DNA of 64,000 nucleotides from NCBI RefSeq assembly GCF_026262505.1, contig NC_067203.1, forward strand, positions 20,193,411 to 20,257,410. The letters are read 5' to 3'. Positions 12,459 through 21,732 of the stretch are shown here, piece by piece. The number at the start of each line of letters is the position of its first letter. Within the stretch, counting starts at the first letter, position 1. The translations under genes were made by a program, and so were the position numbers. The DNA comes from Trichomonas vaginalis G3. Its lineage: Eukaryota > Parabasalia > Trichomonadida > Trichomonadidae. The notes under the pieces are model-generated. The model searched no databases. It was not told where the DNA came from and saw only the letters and a program-made list of their open reading frames with translations.

Positions 12459-12850
12459 GAGCTGACAGGAGTAGGGGTAATTTTAGCTAAAAGTAACACG
12501 CCTGTAAAAAGTGACACACCCGTGAAGGGTGTGATTACCGATCGGTAATTTCGACAGTTTAGAATTTAAAATTTTTTATGGAACTGTTGCGAGTTTCATA
12601 AAGAATTTAAGGAATATAAGCAAAGATTTGAATCAAAATCTTAGACCTAAGCCGCTCGATTCGCTCGCGGCTTCCGCGAATTACAGATCAGCAAAGATTT
12701 GAATCAAAATCTTCGAACTAAGCCGATCGCTTCGCTCGCGGCTTTCTTTATTATTTTAAATTTGCATATTTCCATCAAAAGTTCATAAGGTAAAAAATTT
12801 CGTTTATTTTTACTAAGAAAAAAAAAGGTTTTTGATAATAAATTTATTTT

Positions 12851-13080
12851 ATTTCGAAAAAGTAGCAATAATCGTAAAAGGGTATTGATAGGCTTGCTAA
12901 AGTAACTAATTTTAGCTGTCAAATACTTTTGTATTTTGAAGTAAATTAGTATAAATTTGTTTTTACTTTTATTTCGAAAAAGTAACAATAATCGTAAAAG
13001 GGTATTGATAGGCTTGCTAAAGTAACTAATTTTAGCTGTCAAATACTTTTGTATTTTGAAGTAAATTAGTATAAATTTGA
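12851..13080. repeat. Tandem 120-bp repeat inside the MITE
   Basis: Two near-identical copies start at 12851 and 12971 (ATTTCGAAAAAGTA...). They create a repetitive minus-strand open frame (12704-13042) that is an artefact of the repeat. Confidence 0.85.
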
Positions 13081-13120
13081 TATTATTTTAACTCCCTTTG
13101 AAAACCTCAATTTTCCATAC

Positions 13121-13182
13121 AGAGGGAACGGGAATAGCATCCAATATTCCCTGAGAATGGTTGCGCATTCTCAGTTCCCTCT
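13121..13182. repeat. Perfect three-way-junction palindrome
   Basis: The outer stem AGAGGGAAC (13121-13129) pairs with GTTCCCTCT (13174-13182). Between them lie two complete inner hairpins, GGGAATA/ATATTCCC and TGAGAATG/CGCATTCTCA. The architecture resembles the units at 308-567 although the sequence differs. Confidence 0.85.
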
Positions 13183-13335
13183 ATATTTCGAACGAAGCTC
13201 TCATCGGTCTTTTTTTTTAATACTAAACGTTTTTTCCCCTGTCACTTTTAGCTAAAATTTGGGTTTGCCGAGCTGACAGTTTATTGCCACCTGACGGTTG
13301 AAATTTACATTCAATTCAAACCACAGAAATAGCTT

Positions 13336-14673
13336 ATGGATGCAACTAATAATCTTGTCGTAAAAACCGGATGGCTCACCAAACAAGGCGGCTTCATAAA
13401 ATCCTGGAGAAAGAGATGGTTTGTTTTATTAGGACGAACTCTCTATTATTATACTGAACCTGGTAAAAAAGAGTCAGGCCGTATTTTCGTAGATCAAGCC
13501 ACAGCAGTAGAAAAAGCCCCAGAAGTTTCCCGTCAACCAGCATTCAAAATTGTCGTTCCAAGACAGAGAACTTATTATATTGTTGGCGACAAACAAGAAG
13601 AAGTTGATGAATGGATATCGACGCTACAGATTGCCATGAAAGGTGCTAAACCACCGGACCCAACTCATATTAGTGAAGATGATTTCCAAATTTTGAGCGT
13701 TCTTGGCAGAGGTACCTATGGCAAAGTTCAGCTTGTCAAGTACAAGAAGACCGGTCAGATTTTCGCCATGAAATCCATGTCAAAGAGACTTCTTGAAGAA
13801 TTCGATCAAATCGAACAAATTTTAACAGAAAAGAACGTCCTTCTCAAATCTACATTCCCATTCCTCGTTTCAGCCCACTTTACATTCCAAAACGAAGACA
13901 AGATCTTCATGGTTATCGATTACGTTCCTGGCGGCGAATTATTCTCCCGCCTTAAAGAAGAGCAGAAGTTCAGCGAGAATCGCGCCAGGCTTTACGCTGC
14001 TGAAATTGCCCTTGGTCTTGGACATCTCCATAGCCTCGGATTCGTTTATCGCGATCTTAAGCCAGAAAATATTTTGGTGGATGAAAACGGTCATCTTAAA
14101 ATCACAGATTTCGGTCTTGCAAAGGGCAAGATGGGAACAAACACAACTACATCAACGTTCTGCGGCACTCCGGAGTATATTGCTCCAGAAATTCTTCAAC
14201 AATTTCCATATACAAAAGCCGTTGACTGGTGGAGCTTCGGCATTCTCCTCTTCGAGATGCTCACAGGTCTCCCGCCTTTCTACGACGAAAACATGACAAA
14301 GATGTATCGTTCAATTATTAACGACCCAATTTCATATCCGCCATATCTTTCACCAAACGCATGCAGCTTACTCTCAAAGCTTCTCGAAAGAGATCCAAAT
14401 CTACGTCTCGGAGGTGGAGATAGAGATTTTGAGGAGATTAAGGAACATCCATTCTTCGCATCACTCGACTGGGACGACGTAATTGCTAGAAAGACTACAC
14501 CAGAGTGGATTCCACCGCTTACATCCGTTTCCGACGTTTCTCATTTCGATCAACAATTTACTACAGAAAGTATCGCTGCTTCTATTGAAACAGGACCATC
14601 CCTCAGTAATGAAACACAGAAAGTTTTCGTTGGATTTACATGCGTTGATGAATCTAAATTATCATTGCAATAA
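13336..14673 (+). CDS. PH-domain AGC-family protein kinase (Akt/PKB-like)
   Basis: In the 445-residue protein an N-terminal pleckstrin-homology domain (about 6-104, with the KSWRKRWFVL strand and the terminal EWISTLQ helix) is followed by a serine/threonine kinase domain (about 117-375). Visible are GRGTYG (124-129), catalytic Lys146, YRDLKPEN with Asp240, DFG at 258-260 and the AGC activation loop STFCGTPEYIAPE with Thr274. The tail has FDQQFTTES and a FVGFT hydrophobic motif, as in AGC kinases. This is the Akt/PKB layout: phosphoinositide-directed membrane recruitment and growth or trafficking signalling. The upstream substrate-recruiting residues are not assessed. The gene is intact, and a MITE ends 66 bp upstream. 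Confidence 0.95.
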   Translation: MDATNNLVVKTGWLTKQGGFIKSWRKRWFVLLGRTLYYYTEPGKKESGRIFVDQATAVEKAPEVSRQPAFKIVVPRQRTYYIVGDKQEEVDEWISTLQIAMKGAKPPDPTHISEDDFQILSVLGRGTYGKVQLVKYKKTGQIFAMKSMSKRLLEEFDQIEQILTEKNVLLKSTFPFLVSAHFTFQNEDKIFMVIDYVPGGELFSRLKEEQKFSENRARLYAAEIALGLGHLHSLGFVYRDLKPENILVDENGHLKITDFGLAKGKMGTNTTTSTFCGTPEYIAPEILQQFPYTKAVDWWSFGILLFEMLTGLPPFYDENMTKMYRSIINDPISYPPYLSPNACSLLSKLLERDPNLRLGGGDRDFEEIKEHPFFASLDWDDVIARKTTPEWIPPLTSVSDVSHFDQQFTTESIAASIETGPSLSNETQKVFVGFTCVDESKLSLQ

Positions 14674-15249
14674 GTTCAGTATTTGTTCACCACTAAAGTA
14701 TAAGTTTTCATATATGAATAATATTTAAAGCTTAGTTAGTACAGGAAATATCTTATTTTTTTGAATCAGACTTTTTCTGACAGGCAAATTTATTCAATTT
14801 TAAAAATTTTACGAACGGTTTGAGTTTTGTAAATTCGGAGGTTAGATTCTCATTATCCGAAATATCATTGCTAACTTTCGAGTACTCTTGCTGCCAATAC
14901 AATCGTAAGCTGTTTTTCAATGTAAATGAATGTTTATCTTGAGTTTGATGCATCGAACATTCTTTTTACGGACTTTATTCGTGCTCTTAATCAATGAAAT
15001 TTCTCCACTTTTTCATACATTTTGAAATTTTGTATTAATAAGATCCGAATAGCAATAAAAAAAGTAATTGTTCTGAAATTTTTGCAATTATACGCTGTAA
15101 CAATTCGGATGATATAAACAATATGTAATTTTGCAATTAGTGTGCAGTTTTTGTTTGATAATAATGTGAATTAACTGAAATAAAAACATTTTAATTACTA
15201 AATTTATCATAATAATTTAAAACAGAATAAAACATACAGTCGAGCCCAA
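14674..15249. other. Convergent intergenic region
   Basis: Lies between the kinase gene and the convergent coiled-coil gene. A 66-codon minus-strand frame at 14753-14953 with an ATG has no family resemblance and is left uncalled. No repeat or RNA was recognised. Confidence 0.4.
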
Positions 15250-16494
15250 TCAATGATTCAAAGTTCTTGCCGATTTAGGTGGCTTTCGTGTATAAATTTT
15301 CATATTCAACAGAGCTCTCTGCCTGAATGAAGCAGGGCCATTTTCATTCTTAGCAGGCATTTTAATTGGTGGAAGACATGATCTTGCTGTTGCCGGAGGA
15401 CTTGGGTTTGCATTGTTTGCAACTTGCTGGATAGGAGCAATAAACATCTCAGTTTTCTCGTATAACTTCTTGAGAGTTTCCAATTTATGCTGAGCTGCAT
15501 TTAATTCATTATCCATATTTCTAATTAAATTCAATTCATCGCGTTTTAAGTTTGCTTCTCTGATTTTGTATATTTGGTCATGCTTCTTTTCAAGATGTTG
15601 CAATGCATGGCGTGTTGATGCATCCCATTGCTGCTGAAAAGTGTTTTCTTCAGTAAATTCAAATTTATTTATCTCTGCACGCACTTCTGAAGCTTCAATG
15701 TATTTCTTGGCAGCAACAAGGCTTTCTTCACGTCTCTTAAGTTCAAGTAATGCTGGAGATACTTTTGGAATTGATCTTGGCCTTGATTTTTGAAGCTTTG
15801 AAGCAGCTCTATTGTATTCCTCTTCTTGTTCTTTAACAAGGTTAGTAAGATTTTCTTTACGAGCAGCGTAAAAATTATTGAGAACACGATTCCAACGAAC
15901 TTTCATATCTTCGTATGATTCTTCTGCTTCAGCTACTTTCGCTTTAAGCTCTTCTGCTCGTTCTTGAGACATTTCAAGGGTAGCCGCTGCTTCAGACAGT
16001 TGAATTAACTGTTTGAGTTTGTCTGAATACATATCTGCAGTATCGAACTCTTGAATGTCGGTATAGTGATTACGTTTTTGGCGTAGAACTTCAATCAACT
16101 GTTGATATTGATCTGGATTGTATGTTTTGAAGGGATTTCCATCGATTAGATATTGAACTTCATCTTCTGCTTGCTCTTGTGTATATGGTTTTGGTTTCGG
16201 ACGAGGAGCTCTTGTTAATGGTGCAAATTTTTGTGCCATCATTTGTCTTTCGGGGTATTTTTTCATATAATCTAAGATAAATTCTATCTTTTCAACTACT
16301 TTATCATCACCAGAGTCCATATATCTTCCTTTATACAGATTTAACGGATCAACAATGGCAGGATATAAGTTTGGATCAACAAGAAGTATATCCACACCAT
16401 TTAGGAGACCACATACAACATCTCGAGGATCTGGGTGAGCCGCAAAGTCATAAAGATAATTAGACTTACGTGGTAAGTTCTTCTTAGATTTCAT
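15250..16494 (-). CDS. Coiled-coil protein of unknown function
   Basis: The chosen start gives 414 residues. The reading frame is open for 19 more codons upstream, but the ATG at 16494 (MKSKKNLPRKS) is preferred because an initiator-like TCACATT lies about 30 bases before it. The N-terminal 120 residues are globular (PDPRDVVCGLLNGVDILL...). The middle and C-terminal parts are mostly charged helix with two UVR-like helical hairpins (EFDTADMYSDKLKQL and KKYIEASEVRAEINKFEF). The C-terminus is basic. Proteins like this are common in trichomonads and often cytoskeletal, but I do not recognise a specific family. Confidence 0.8.
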   Translation of the reverse strand: MKSKKNLPRKSNYLYDFAAHPDPRDVVCGLLNGVDILLVDPNLYPAIVDPLNLYKGRYMDSGDDKVVEKIEFILDYMKKYPERQMMAQKFAPLTRAPRPKPKPYTQEQAEDEVQYLIDGNPFKTYNPDQYQQLIEVLRQKRNHYTDIQEFDTADMYSDKLKQLIQLSEAAATLEMSQERAEELKAKVAEAEESYEDMKVRWNRVLNNFYAARKENLTNLVKEQEEEYNRAASKLQKSRPRSIPKVSPALLELKRREESLVAAKKYIEASEVRAEINKFEFTEENTFQQQWDASTRHALQHLEKKHDQIYKIREANLKRDELNLIRNMDNELNAAQHKLETLKKLYEKTEMFIAPIQQVANNANPSPPATARSCLPPIKMPAKNENGPASFRQRALLNMKIYTRKPPKSARTLNH

Positions 16495-16741
16495 TTGAAT
16501 TTTTTTCGTTACAAAAAAATAATGTGAATTACATTGAAGGTTACTGATCATACAATAAAATTACATTATGTTAATGCACTTGAAACACATTCGAATTTGC
16601 CTTCAACTCATTGAATTTGGTTCTGAAAGTTAGATCCAAGCCAAACAATAAAAACGGAGAAACATAAAGTAATCACTTAAAATAAGTAGGATGTAATGAT
16701 TAGCATTTTTATTAATCAGGCATAATAACAAACAATTGAGT

Positions 16742-17431
16742 TTAAATATTATAGAATGTAACATGTGGCTTAACTTTTGGAACCTGCTCAAGTTCTTCTT
16801 TAGGAGCATTCTCATCTATGATTGATGAACGCCTCTTTTGAACTGGTTGAGGATTTGTAATTCGATTTTGAGCGGCAGGGGAAGCAATTTCGCGTGGAGT
16901 AGAATTGTTTGGCGAAGAAATTACTCGAGGTGAAGAAATTCCTGCTGTTTTCAAACGTTCAGCAACGGTTGGCGACTTTGGTTTATCACTTTTAATTTCC
17001 TTACATTGACAAGTGGCTCCTTTTGATCCGCATGCACATGTGAAGCCATTCCAGATGCCTTTGTCAACAAGTTTATGACCTTTATGACAAGTTTCTGCGC
17101 AAACATTGCAGATACCATCATATTCGCCCATGGCGCATGTAAGGCATACCCAGGCATGTTGAGCAGGAACGTTTGTACCAATTTTCAAATTTGAGCATAA
17201 TGAATTTCTTAAAGAGCACTTGCATGGCGTCTTTCCACATTCAGCCCCACAGTCACAGTTAAAGTATTGGGTACCATGTACCGGAACAAGTGCATGACCA
17301 GCATGGCAAGTTTTTGCACAAGCTTCACAGCAGCCCAATTCATTAACAAGGCCGCAGGTTCTGCAATGATACATTTTCTGTTCGCATCCGCGTGAGCCTT
17401 TAACAAAAGTACATTTTGTCTGTGATAGCAT
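16742..17431 (-). CDS. Small protein with two UBR-type zinc boxes
   Basis: The protein has 229 residues from the ATG at 17431, chosen because TCACTTT, a good trichomonad initiator, lies only about 14 bases upstream. The N-terminal half has a UBR-box signature: CTF..G, QKMYHCRTC, GCCEACAKTCHAGH, then FNCDCG. A second, partial box follows (WVCLTC, GICNVCAETCHKGH, FTCACG). UBR boxes bind basic N-terminal residues in N-end-rule ligases. Here no RING or HECT domain follows, only a Ser/Pro-rich tail, so it may be a recognition subunit or a truncated UBR-like adaptor. The ligand is unknown. Confidence 0.8.
   Translation of the reverse strand: MLSQTKCTFVKGSRGCEQKMYHCRTCGLVNELGCCEACAKTCHAGHALVPVHGTQYFNCDCGAECGKTPCKCSLRNSLCSNLKIGTNVPAQHAWVCLTCAMGEYDGICNVCAETCHKGHKLVDKGIWNGFTCACGSKGATCQCKEIKSDKPKSPTVAERLKTAGISSPRVISSPNNSTPREIASPAAQNRITNPQPVQKRRSSIIDENAPKEELEQVPKVKPHVTFYNI
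17417..17431 (-). promoter_or_regulatory. Initiator (Inr) TCACTTT before the UBR-box gene
   Basis: On the minus strand GTCACTTTTTAGA directly precedes the ATG (motif about 17432-17444). It fits the trichomonad TCA-pyrimidine-W initiator and would give a leader of roughly ten bases. Confidence 0.55.
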
Positions 17432-17938
17432 TCTAAAAAGTGACAAATAAAATAAAACTCGAGTAACGTTTCCTAATCAGCAAAATCTGAATTATGTGAT
17501 TTTTACTCCATAGGATAAACATGCTATGCACTACAATGCCGTCCATATACATATGCTTGGAATCGAAAATAATATCTGGTCATGATTTGAAGCCATGACC
17601 GAATTAATTAATATAATTCAACTCATAGGGCTATACACAAACTTTGATTGAGTGTAACTCATTTTAGAGATTAATATGTTTCAAGTTAAATAAAATACAA
17701 CAAATTGATTTCCAACAACTATACATAGATTTAGTTCAGTCAATAAGAATGAATTTTATAGGTATTTAAGATATTTTATAGTAATAACAGTATATTTAGT
17801 ACAAAAAAACAATGAAAATCGATATATATATAATAAGTATTGATTAAGGTAGAACATAGTTATACATGATTTGGCAAATTTGCCTCTGGATATTCAATAA
17901 AAAATAAATTGAGAATTATCTGAATTAAATCATAAAAA
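17432..17938. other. Intergenic DNA between two minus-strand genes
   Basis: AT-rich; contains the promoter of the UBR-box gene at its left edge and the 3' flank of the RGG-box gene at its right. Nothing else was recognised. Confidence 0.4.
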
Positions 17939-18385
17939 TTATCCTAAAAGACCATTCAACCATGCATCCAAATCTTTTGGTTCTTCCTTCTTTTGCACAA
18001 CAGGCTTTTCTGCTACAGGAGTTGGTACAATTTTTTCTTCAGGAGGTTCATCTTCCATTGGAGGTACAGGGACCAAAAAATTGGTTTCCATTTGCTCTTG
18101 TAGAGAAAGCTTTGAAAGTTTTTCGGCTATCTTGTTTAAATCTTCTTCAGAAAAAGAAACTTCTTTATTTGAAACTGGAAGTGGAAGTTGTTTAGAGCAT
18201 GCATCAATTGTTGCCTTCAGAAGTTCATCTTGTGAATCATTTTCTTCAAGTTGTCTCAGTCTCCATTCATTAGATTCTAATTGAGGGGCTTGACGATTAC
18301 CACCTCTTCCTCCACGGCCTCCACGACCTCCACGGCCGCGATGATGTGCTGTTTTGACTCTTGGTGGAGCTTCTTTTCTAACCAT
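17939..18385 (-). CDS. RGG-box protein, probable RNA binding
   Basis: The 148-residue protein has a short basic N-terminus followed by a run of RGG/GRGG repeats (about residues 15-30), a motif that binds RNA and is often arginine-methylated. A helical middle (EEDLNKIAEKLSKLSLQEQM) and a Pro/Glu-rich stretch lead to a conserved-looking end, DLDAWLNGLLG. I do not recognise the family; a role in RNA metabolism is an inference from the RGG box. It is divergent from the PPC-domain gene, with only 53 bp between the start codons. Confidence 0.8.
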   Translation of the reverse strand: MVRKEAPPRVKTAHHRGRGGRGGRGGRGGNRQAPQLESNEWRLRQLEENDSQDELLKATIDACSKQLPLPVSNKEVSFSEEDLNKIAEKLSKLSLQEQMETNFLVPVPPMEDEPPEEKIVPTPVAEKPVVQKKEEPKDLDAWLNGLLG

Positions 18386-18438
18386 TGTCTAAAAATATAA
18401 GTCAAAAAGTGACTTTGTCTTTTTTTTTTCATTTCACT
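18386..18438. promoter_or_regulatory. Compact divergent promoter with two initiators
   Basis: The 53-bp gap serves both directions. On the minus strand GTCACTTTTTGAC lies about 27 bases before the RGG-gene ATG. On the plus strand TTTTTTTCATTTCACT runs into the ATG at 18439, giving TCA-type initiator candidates 3 to 8 bases upstream. Confidence 0.55.
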
Positions 18439-18867
18439 ATGAGTTCTGGAAAGGGTTATATTGCATTCAGGCTACGTCCTGGTGAAGATTTATACACATC
18501 AATACAAGAACAAGCTGTTAAAAATGGTTGTAATGCTTGCGCTATTGTTACTTGCGTTGGTTCCTTAAAAGAATGCCATGTAAGATTAGCTGGAGCAACA
18601 GCAACAGATCAAGTCATTGTCCCTATCCCTGGACCGCTAGAAATCGTATCATTAACAGGAACAATAAGCCAAGGAAAGGCTCACATTCATATTTCAGTTT
18701 CTGATAATAAAGGACAAGTTTTCGGAGGACATTTAGTTAAAGGGTCTCTAATAGAAACTACTGCTGAAATTGTTCTTGTAAATTTAAATAATTTTGGAAT
18801 CCAATTCACACGAGAATTCGATCAGGCCACAGGATTTAACGAGCTTGTTGTGAAATATGATAATTAA
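18439..18867 (+). CDS. PPC/DUF296-domain protein
   Basis: Nearly all of the 142 residues form a single PPC (DUF296) domain: AFRLRPGEDLYTSIQEQAVKNG, ACAIVTCVGSLKE, LEIVSLTGTIS, HIHISVSDNKGQVFGGHL, TAEIVL. In plants this domain follows AT-hooks and trimerises; bacterial and protist versions are stand-alone trimers, some putatively metal- or DNA-associated. No AT-hook is present. The frame is open 18 codons further upstream, but the ATG at 18439 fits the domain start and follows initiator-like sequence. Function in trichomonads is unknown. Confidence 0.88.
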   Translation: MSSGKGYIAFRLRPGEDLYTSIQEQAVKNGCNACAIVTCVGSLKECHVRLAGATATDQVIVPIPGPLEIVSLTGTISQGKAHIHISVSDNKGQVFGGHLVKGSLIETTAEIVLVNLNNFGIQFTREFDQATGFNELVVKYDN

Positions 18868-19109
18868 TTATACTTTCTTTATATGTTTCTGTTCTATTTT
18901 AAAATAAATTGTTATATTTTAACTTTTATTGCTACAATATGAGAAATTCTTGGCTAAAAGATCTTAGTTATTAATGTACCATCAAATATTTTTATTATAA
19001 AACATTGTAGCGCGGTTAATGTAAATTGTATCTGAAAAATTTTCTTTTTTGGAGAAAGACACCGTTGAATCCCAAATATTCATCCTGTACAGTGCGTCTA
19101 TATTTACAT
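18868..19109. other. 3' flank of the PPC-domain gene
   Basis: AT-rich; no feature recognised before the inverted-repeat element. Confidence 0.35.
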
Positions 19110-20057
19110 TGTTGCATGCTAAGTTCGGTCAACGATAGAAATTGAGTGGAAATTAATCGTCGAGGAAGTACGATTATGTAAAGTAAAAAATGTTGTGGGA
19201 TTTTTAATATTATATATTATTTTATAATAAAATTTTTTTGAGTCATTTTAAGAAGCACATATAATTTTTTGAATTTAAAAATTAAAGTAGTGTCAAACGA
19301 ATTTATCACTTAATTTAATACTCAGATTTCTTAAAATTAATGAAAAAAAGGTTTTCTGAGAACTTTTGAGAATGGTTTTCAAATTCCATTATTGAAAATA
19401 TATAGGTATTGTATGAAATTCAAACTCTATATTTATTAAAATTCTAAATTTTTAATAAAATAACTTTTCAGAGGAATATGATTTTGAATGGTTGATTAAT
19501 AAGTATAAAAATGTCTACGATTTTAAGGAGGGAATTGTTCCTTATGAGGTATACATCATAACTATATACCTCATAAGGAACAATTCTCTCTTGATAGCTG
19601 GGAAACTTTCTCTGAATAACTTATCATTTGGAGAAAGTTTCCCAGCTATCTATTAGAAACTAAAGGCTGTGAGGCACTAATATATAATCAGTGCCTCATA
19701 GCCTTTAGTTTGTTATTAAAAACGAGAAAACTTGTTCGAAATGATAAACAATTTCGAACAAGTTTTCTCGTTTTAAGGAGGGAATTGTTCCTTATGAGGT
19801 ATACATCATAACTATATACCTCATAAGGAACAATTCCCTCTTGATATCCTGGATATTTTTGAATATATTTTTTTAATTAAAGTTCTCAAAAGTATTATCA
19901 AAAGTGATTTTTTAAAAATATCTCCAATTAATTAACTAATTAAAAGTATTATATTTTTAAAATTAAATAGTTTTTCAATTTTTTTGAAGGAATTGAGATA
20001 CTTCCCACGACAATAAAATTGAGAGGTTTACATTATGACTGATCTTAGCATGCAACA
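19110..20057. mobile_element. Inverted-repeat element carrying a hairpin array
   Basis: Ends TGTTGCATGCTAAG (left) and CTTAGCATGCAACA (right) are inverted copies, with imperfect pairing continuing inward for some 60 bp. ACAT flanks both sides (19106-19109 and 20058-20061), a possible 4-bp target duplication. The element has no reading frame of note; its centre is the hairpin array described separately. Family unassigned. Confidence 0.65.
19529..19840. repeat. Array of five consecutive long hairpins
   Basis: In order: A 19529-19554/19565-19590, B 19593-19612/19631-19650, C 19657-19678/19690-19711, D 19719-19742/19751-19774, and A again 19779-19804/19815-19840. Arms are 20-26 bp with at most one or two mismatches and loops are 8-18 bases. 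The second A is a near-exact copy of the first, displaced by 250 bp. There is almost no sequence between the stems. Confidence 0.9.
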
Positions 20058-20247
20058 ACATTAACCTCGTAATTGATAACTTTTTTTGTCAAATCTTTCC
20101 ATATTTCAAGGTTATAATTTATTTTACTGTTTTATTATCACTTCATATTGAATGGATTATAAACTAAATCGATGAACGACAAAACTTATATCGCTCTCAA
20201 TTTTTTCAAATTTTGATAGGATTAGAACGATTAAACAATTCAGAAAT

Positions 20248-21573
20248 ATGCTGGACTGGTTACAAGCCTTTCAGATATATGCTGCCGTATGGATTATTAT
20301 CTTCATAGGCCTTCTTTGCGGTGGTTTGAAGATCTTTACTCCAAAGGATGTTTATTCAATTCGTAGATTAGTTTATTTAGTACCGATGGCTGCAATGCTT
20401 TTCCGCGAAATAGGTAATAGTAAGCTTAAGAAAGACACATGGATGTCTTTTCTCCAAGCTGTTTTAGTTCAAGGCGTTTTACACATCATATCTTTAGTTT
20501 ATGCTTTCATTTATCATCCTGACGAATCCGTTTCCATGAAATTCCTTAAGAATGCGATGTCTTTATGCCAAACAGACTTCTTATACTATGCAGTTCCAAT
20601 TTCTCAAATCTTATTTACACCATCTATCGCTGCTCACGCTGCATTAGCATGTTTCCTTCAATACCTTTGCATAGTCCCACTCCATGAGATACTTGCACTC
20701 ACATTTATTCCAGACTGTGAAAAGAAAATGAATACGAAACATGAACCACAAGATCCAGTACCTCCTCTTGAGCCAAAAGAAGTTCCAAATGCAGACCAAG
20801 AAGAAGAGGAGGAAATGGCTGATGTTTCTTCAACAGGAGAAGTAGAAGTTATTGATGAAAACGGAAATCCTCATATTGTTAAAGTACAAGAAGATGAGCT
20901 CGAAGAAGATCATCATGAAGATCAAAGCCAAAGCTACAGCAAGCCAAACGAAGCAAACAATTCCGATAATCAAAATAAAGAATCAAATACACCAACAGAC
21001 ACGCCAAAAGAAGAGGAACCACAAGAAACAAAGCAAGAACCACCTCCACCAGATGTTCCTACTGATAAACCAGCCCAAAAACCTGCAAAATACTGGTCAA
21101 AGAATTGGCTTATTTTCTGGGCTTTTGTCAACCAATTTACCATCTGTGGAATTCTCGGAATCATTTGGAGCGCGATCGGAATCTCAATGCCAAAGTTTTT
21201 GGAGGGATTAGTTACAGATCTCGAAAAAGCCATCTTCGCAGCTGGTTTATTCTGCAATGGTGTCGTTATCTGGAACCATTCCTTCAAGAATGCTCCAGTT
21301 TTGGACGTAATTGTTGCTGTATTATGCCATTTCTTCGTAGAACCAGCACTTTCTTGGGGATTTTCCGCATTAATTGGTCAGGACAAGGATGTTACAAAGT
21401 TCCTTATCTTGTCAAATGCAGCTCCTGTCGCAATGTACGCTTATCACCTCTCATTAACCTTCGAACTTGGAGAATCAATGATTTCTTATAGCTTGTATTG
21501 GACATCCGTACTAACTCTCCCTGTTTATCTCATTTGGACGGCAATTATTAATTATGCACCTTATTTTAAATAA
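20248..21573 (+). CDS. Auxin-efflux-carrier (AEC) family membrane transporter
   Basis: The 441-residue membrane protein has about five N-terminal helices (residues 5-160), a long acidic Pro/Glu/Lys-rich cytoplasmic loop (about 163-282), then about five C-terminal helices (from WLIFWAFVNQF to the end). This 5 + loop + 5 plan, with the C-terminal SNAAPVAMYAYHLS segment, matches the AEC/PIN-like family of anion or organic-acid transporters found in protists and bacteria. It probably sits in the plasma or an endomembrane; the substrate is unknown. The ATG at 20248 directly precedes the first helix. Intact. Confidence 0.8.
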   Translation: MLDWLQAFQIYAAVWIIIFIGLLCGGLKIFTPKDVYSIRRLVYLVPMAAMLFREIGNSKLKKDTWMSFLQAVLVQGVLHIISLVYAFIYHPDESVSMKFLKNAMSLCQTDFLYYAVPISQILFTPSIAAHAALACFLQYLCIVPLHEILALTFIPDCEKKMNTKHEPQDPVPPLEPKEVPNADQEEEEEMADVSSTGEVEVIDENGNPHIVKVQEDELEEDHHEDQSQSYSKPNEANNSDNQNKESNTPTDTPKEEEPQETKQEPPPPDVPTDKPAQKPAKYWSKNWLIFWAFVNQFTICGILGIIWSAIGISMPKFLEGLVTDLEKAIFAAGLFCNGVVIWNHSFKNAPVLDVIVAVLCHFFVEPALSWGFSALIGQDKDVTKFLILSNAAPVAMYAYHLSLTFELGESMISYSLYWTSVLTLPVYLIWTAIINYAPYFK

Positions 21574-21732
21574 TATATCTTATTTAATTGTTATTTCTTA
21601 TGCTTTTGTTTTATTTACAATAACTAAAAGCGAATAATAAACCATCAAATTATATTTTTTTAAATTTTTTACTTTTTTATTAACTTCTGTTCTTAAAATA
21701 GCATTATATCGATTTAGACATTATTTCTCTTA

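Larger units (their letters stand above)
12469..13269. mobile_element. MULE-like MITE, about 0.8 kb, in front of the kinase gene
   Basis: Inverted ends share ATTTTAGCTAAAAGT (left near 12480, right near 13245). The flanking direct repeat GAGCTGACAG (12459-12468 and 13270-13279) is a 10-bp target duplication. Inside lie two copies of a GC-rich palindromic block (about 12628-12690 and 12690-12745), a tandem 120-bp repeat and a cloverleaf. There is no transposase. The element ends 66 bp before the kinase start codon, so it sits in that promoter region. Confidence 0.8.

Noticed and set aside
12704-13042. Minus-strand 112-codon repetitive frame
   Set aside because: It lies inside a MITE and mirrors the 120-bp tandem repeat; no family resemblance.
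14753-14953. 66-codon minus-strand frame with ATG
   Set aside because: No family match, no initiator, AT-rich; could not be supported as a gene.
19529-19840. CRISPR-like array
   Set aside because: The units are different hairpins without a constant repeat and spacer pattern, and the host is a eukaryote.
20852-21491. Frames overlapping the transporter gene on both strands
   Set aside because: Shadows of the acidic linker and membrane segments of the transporter frame.
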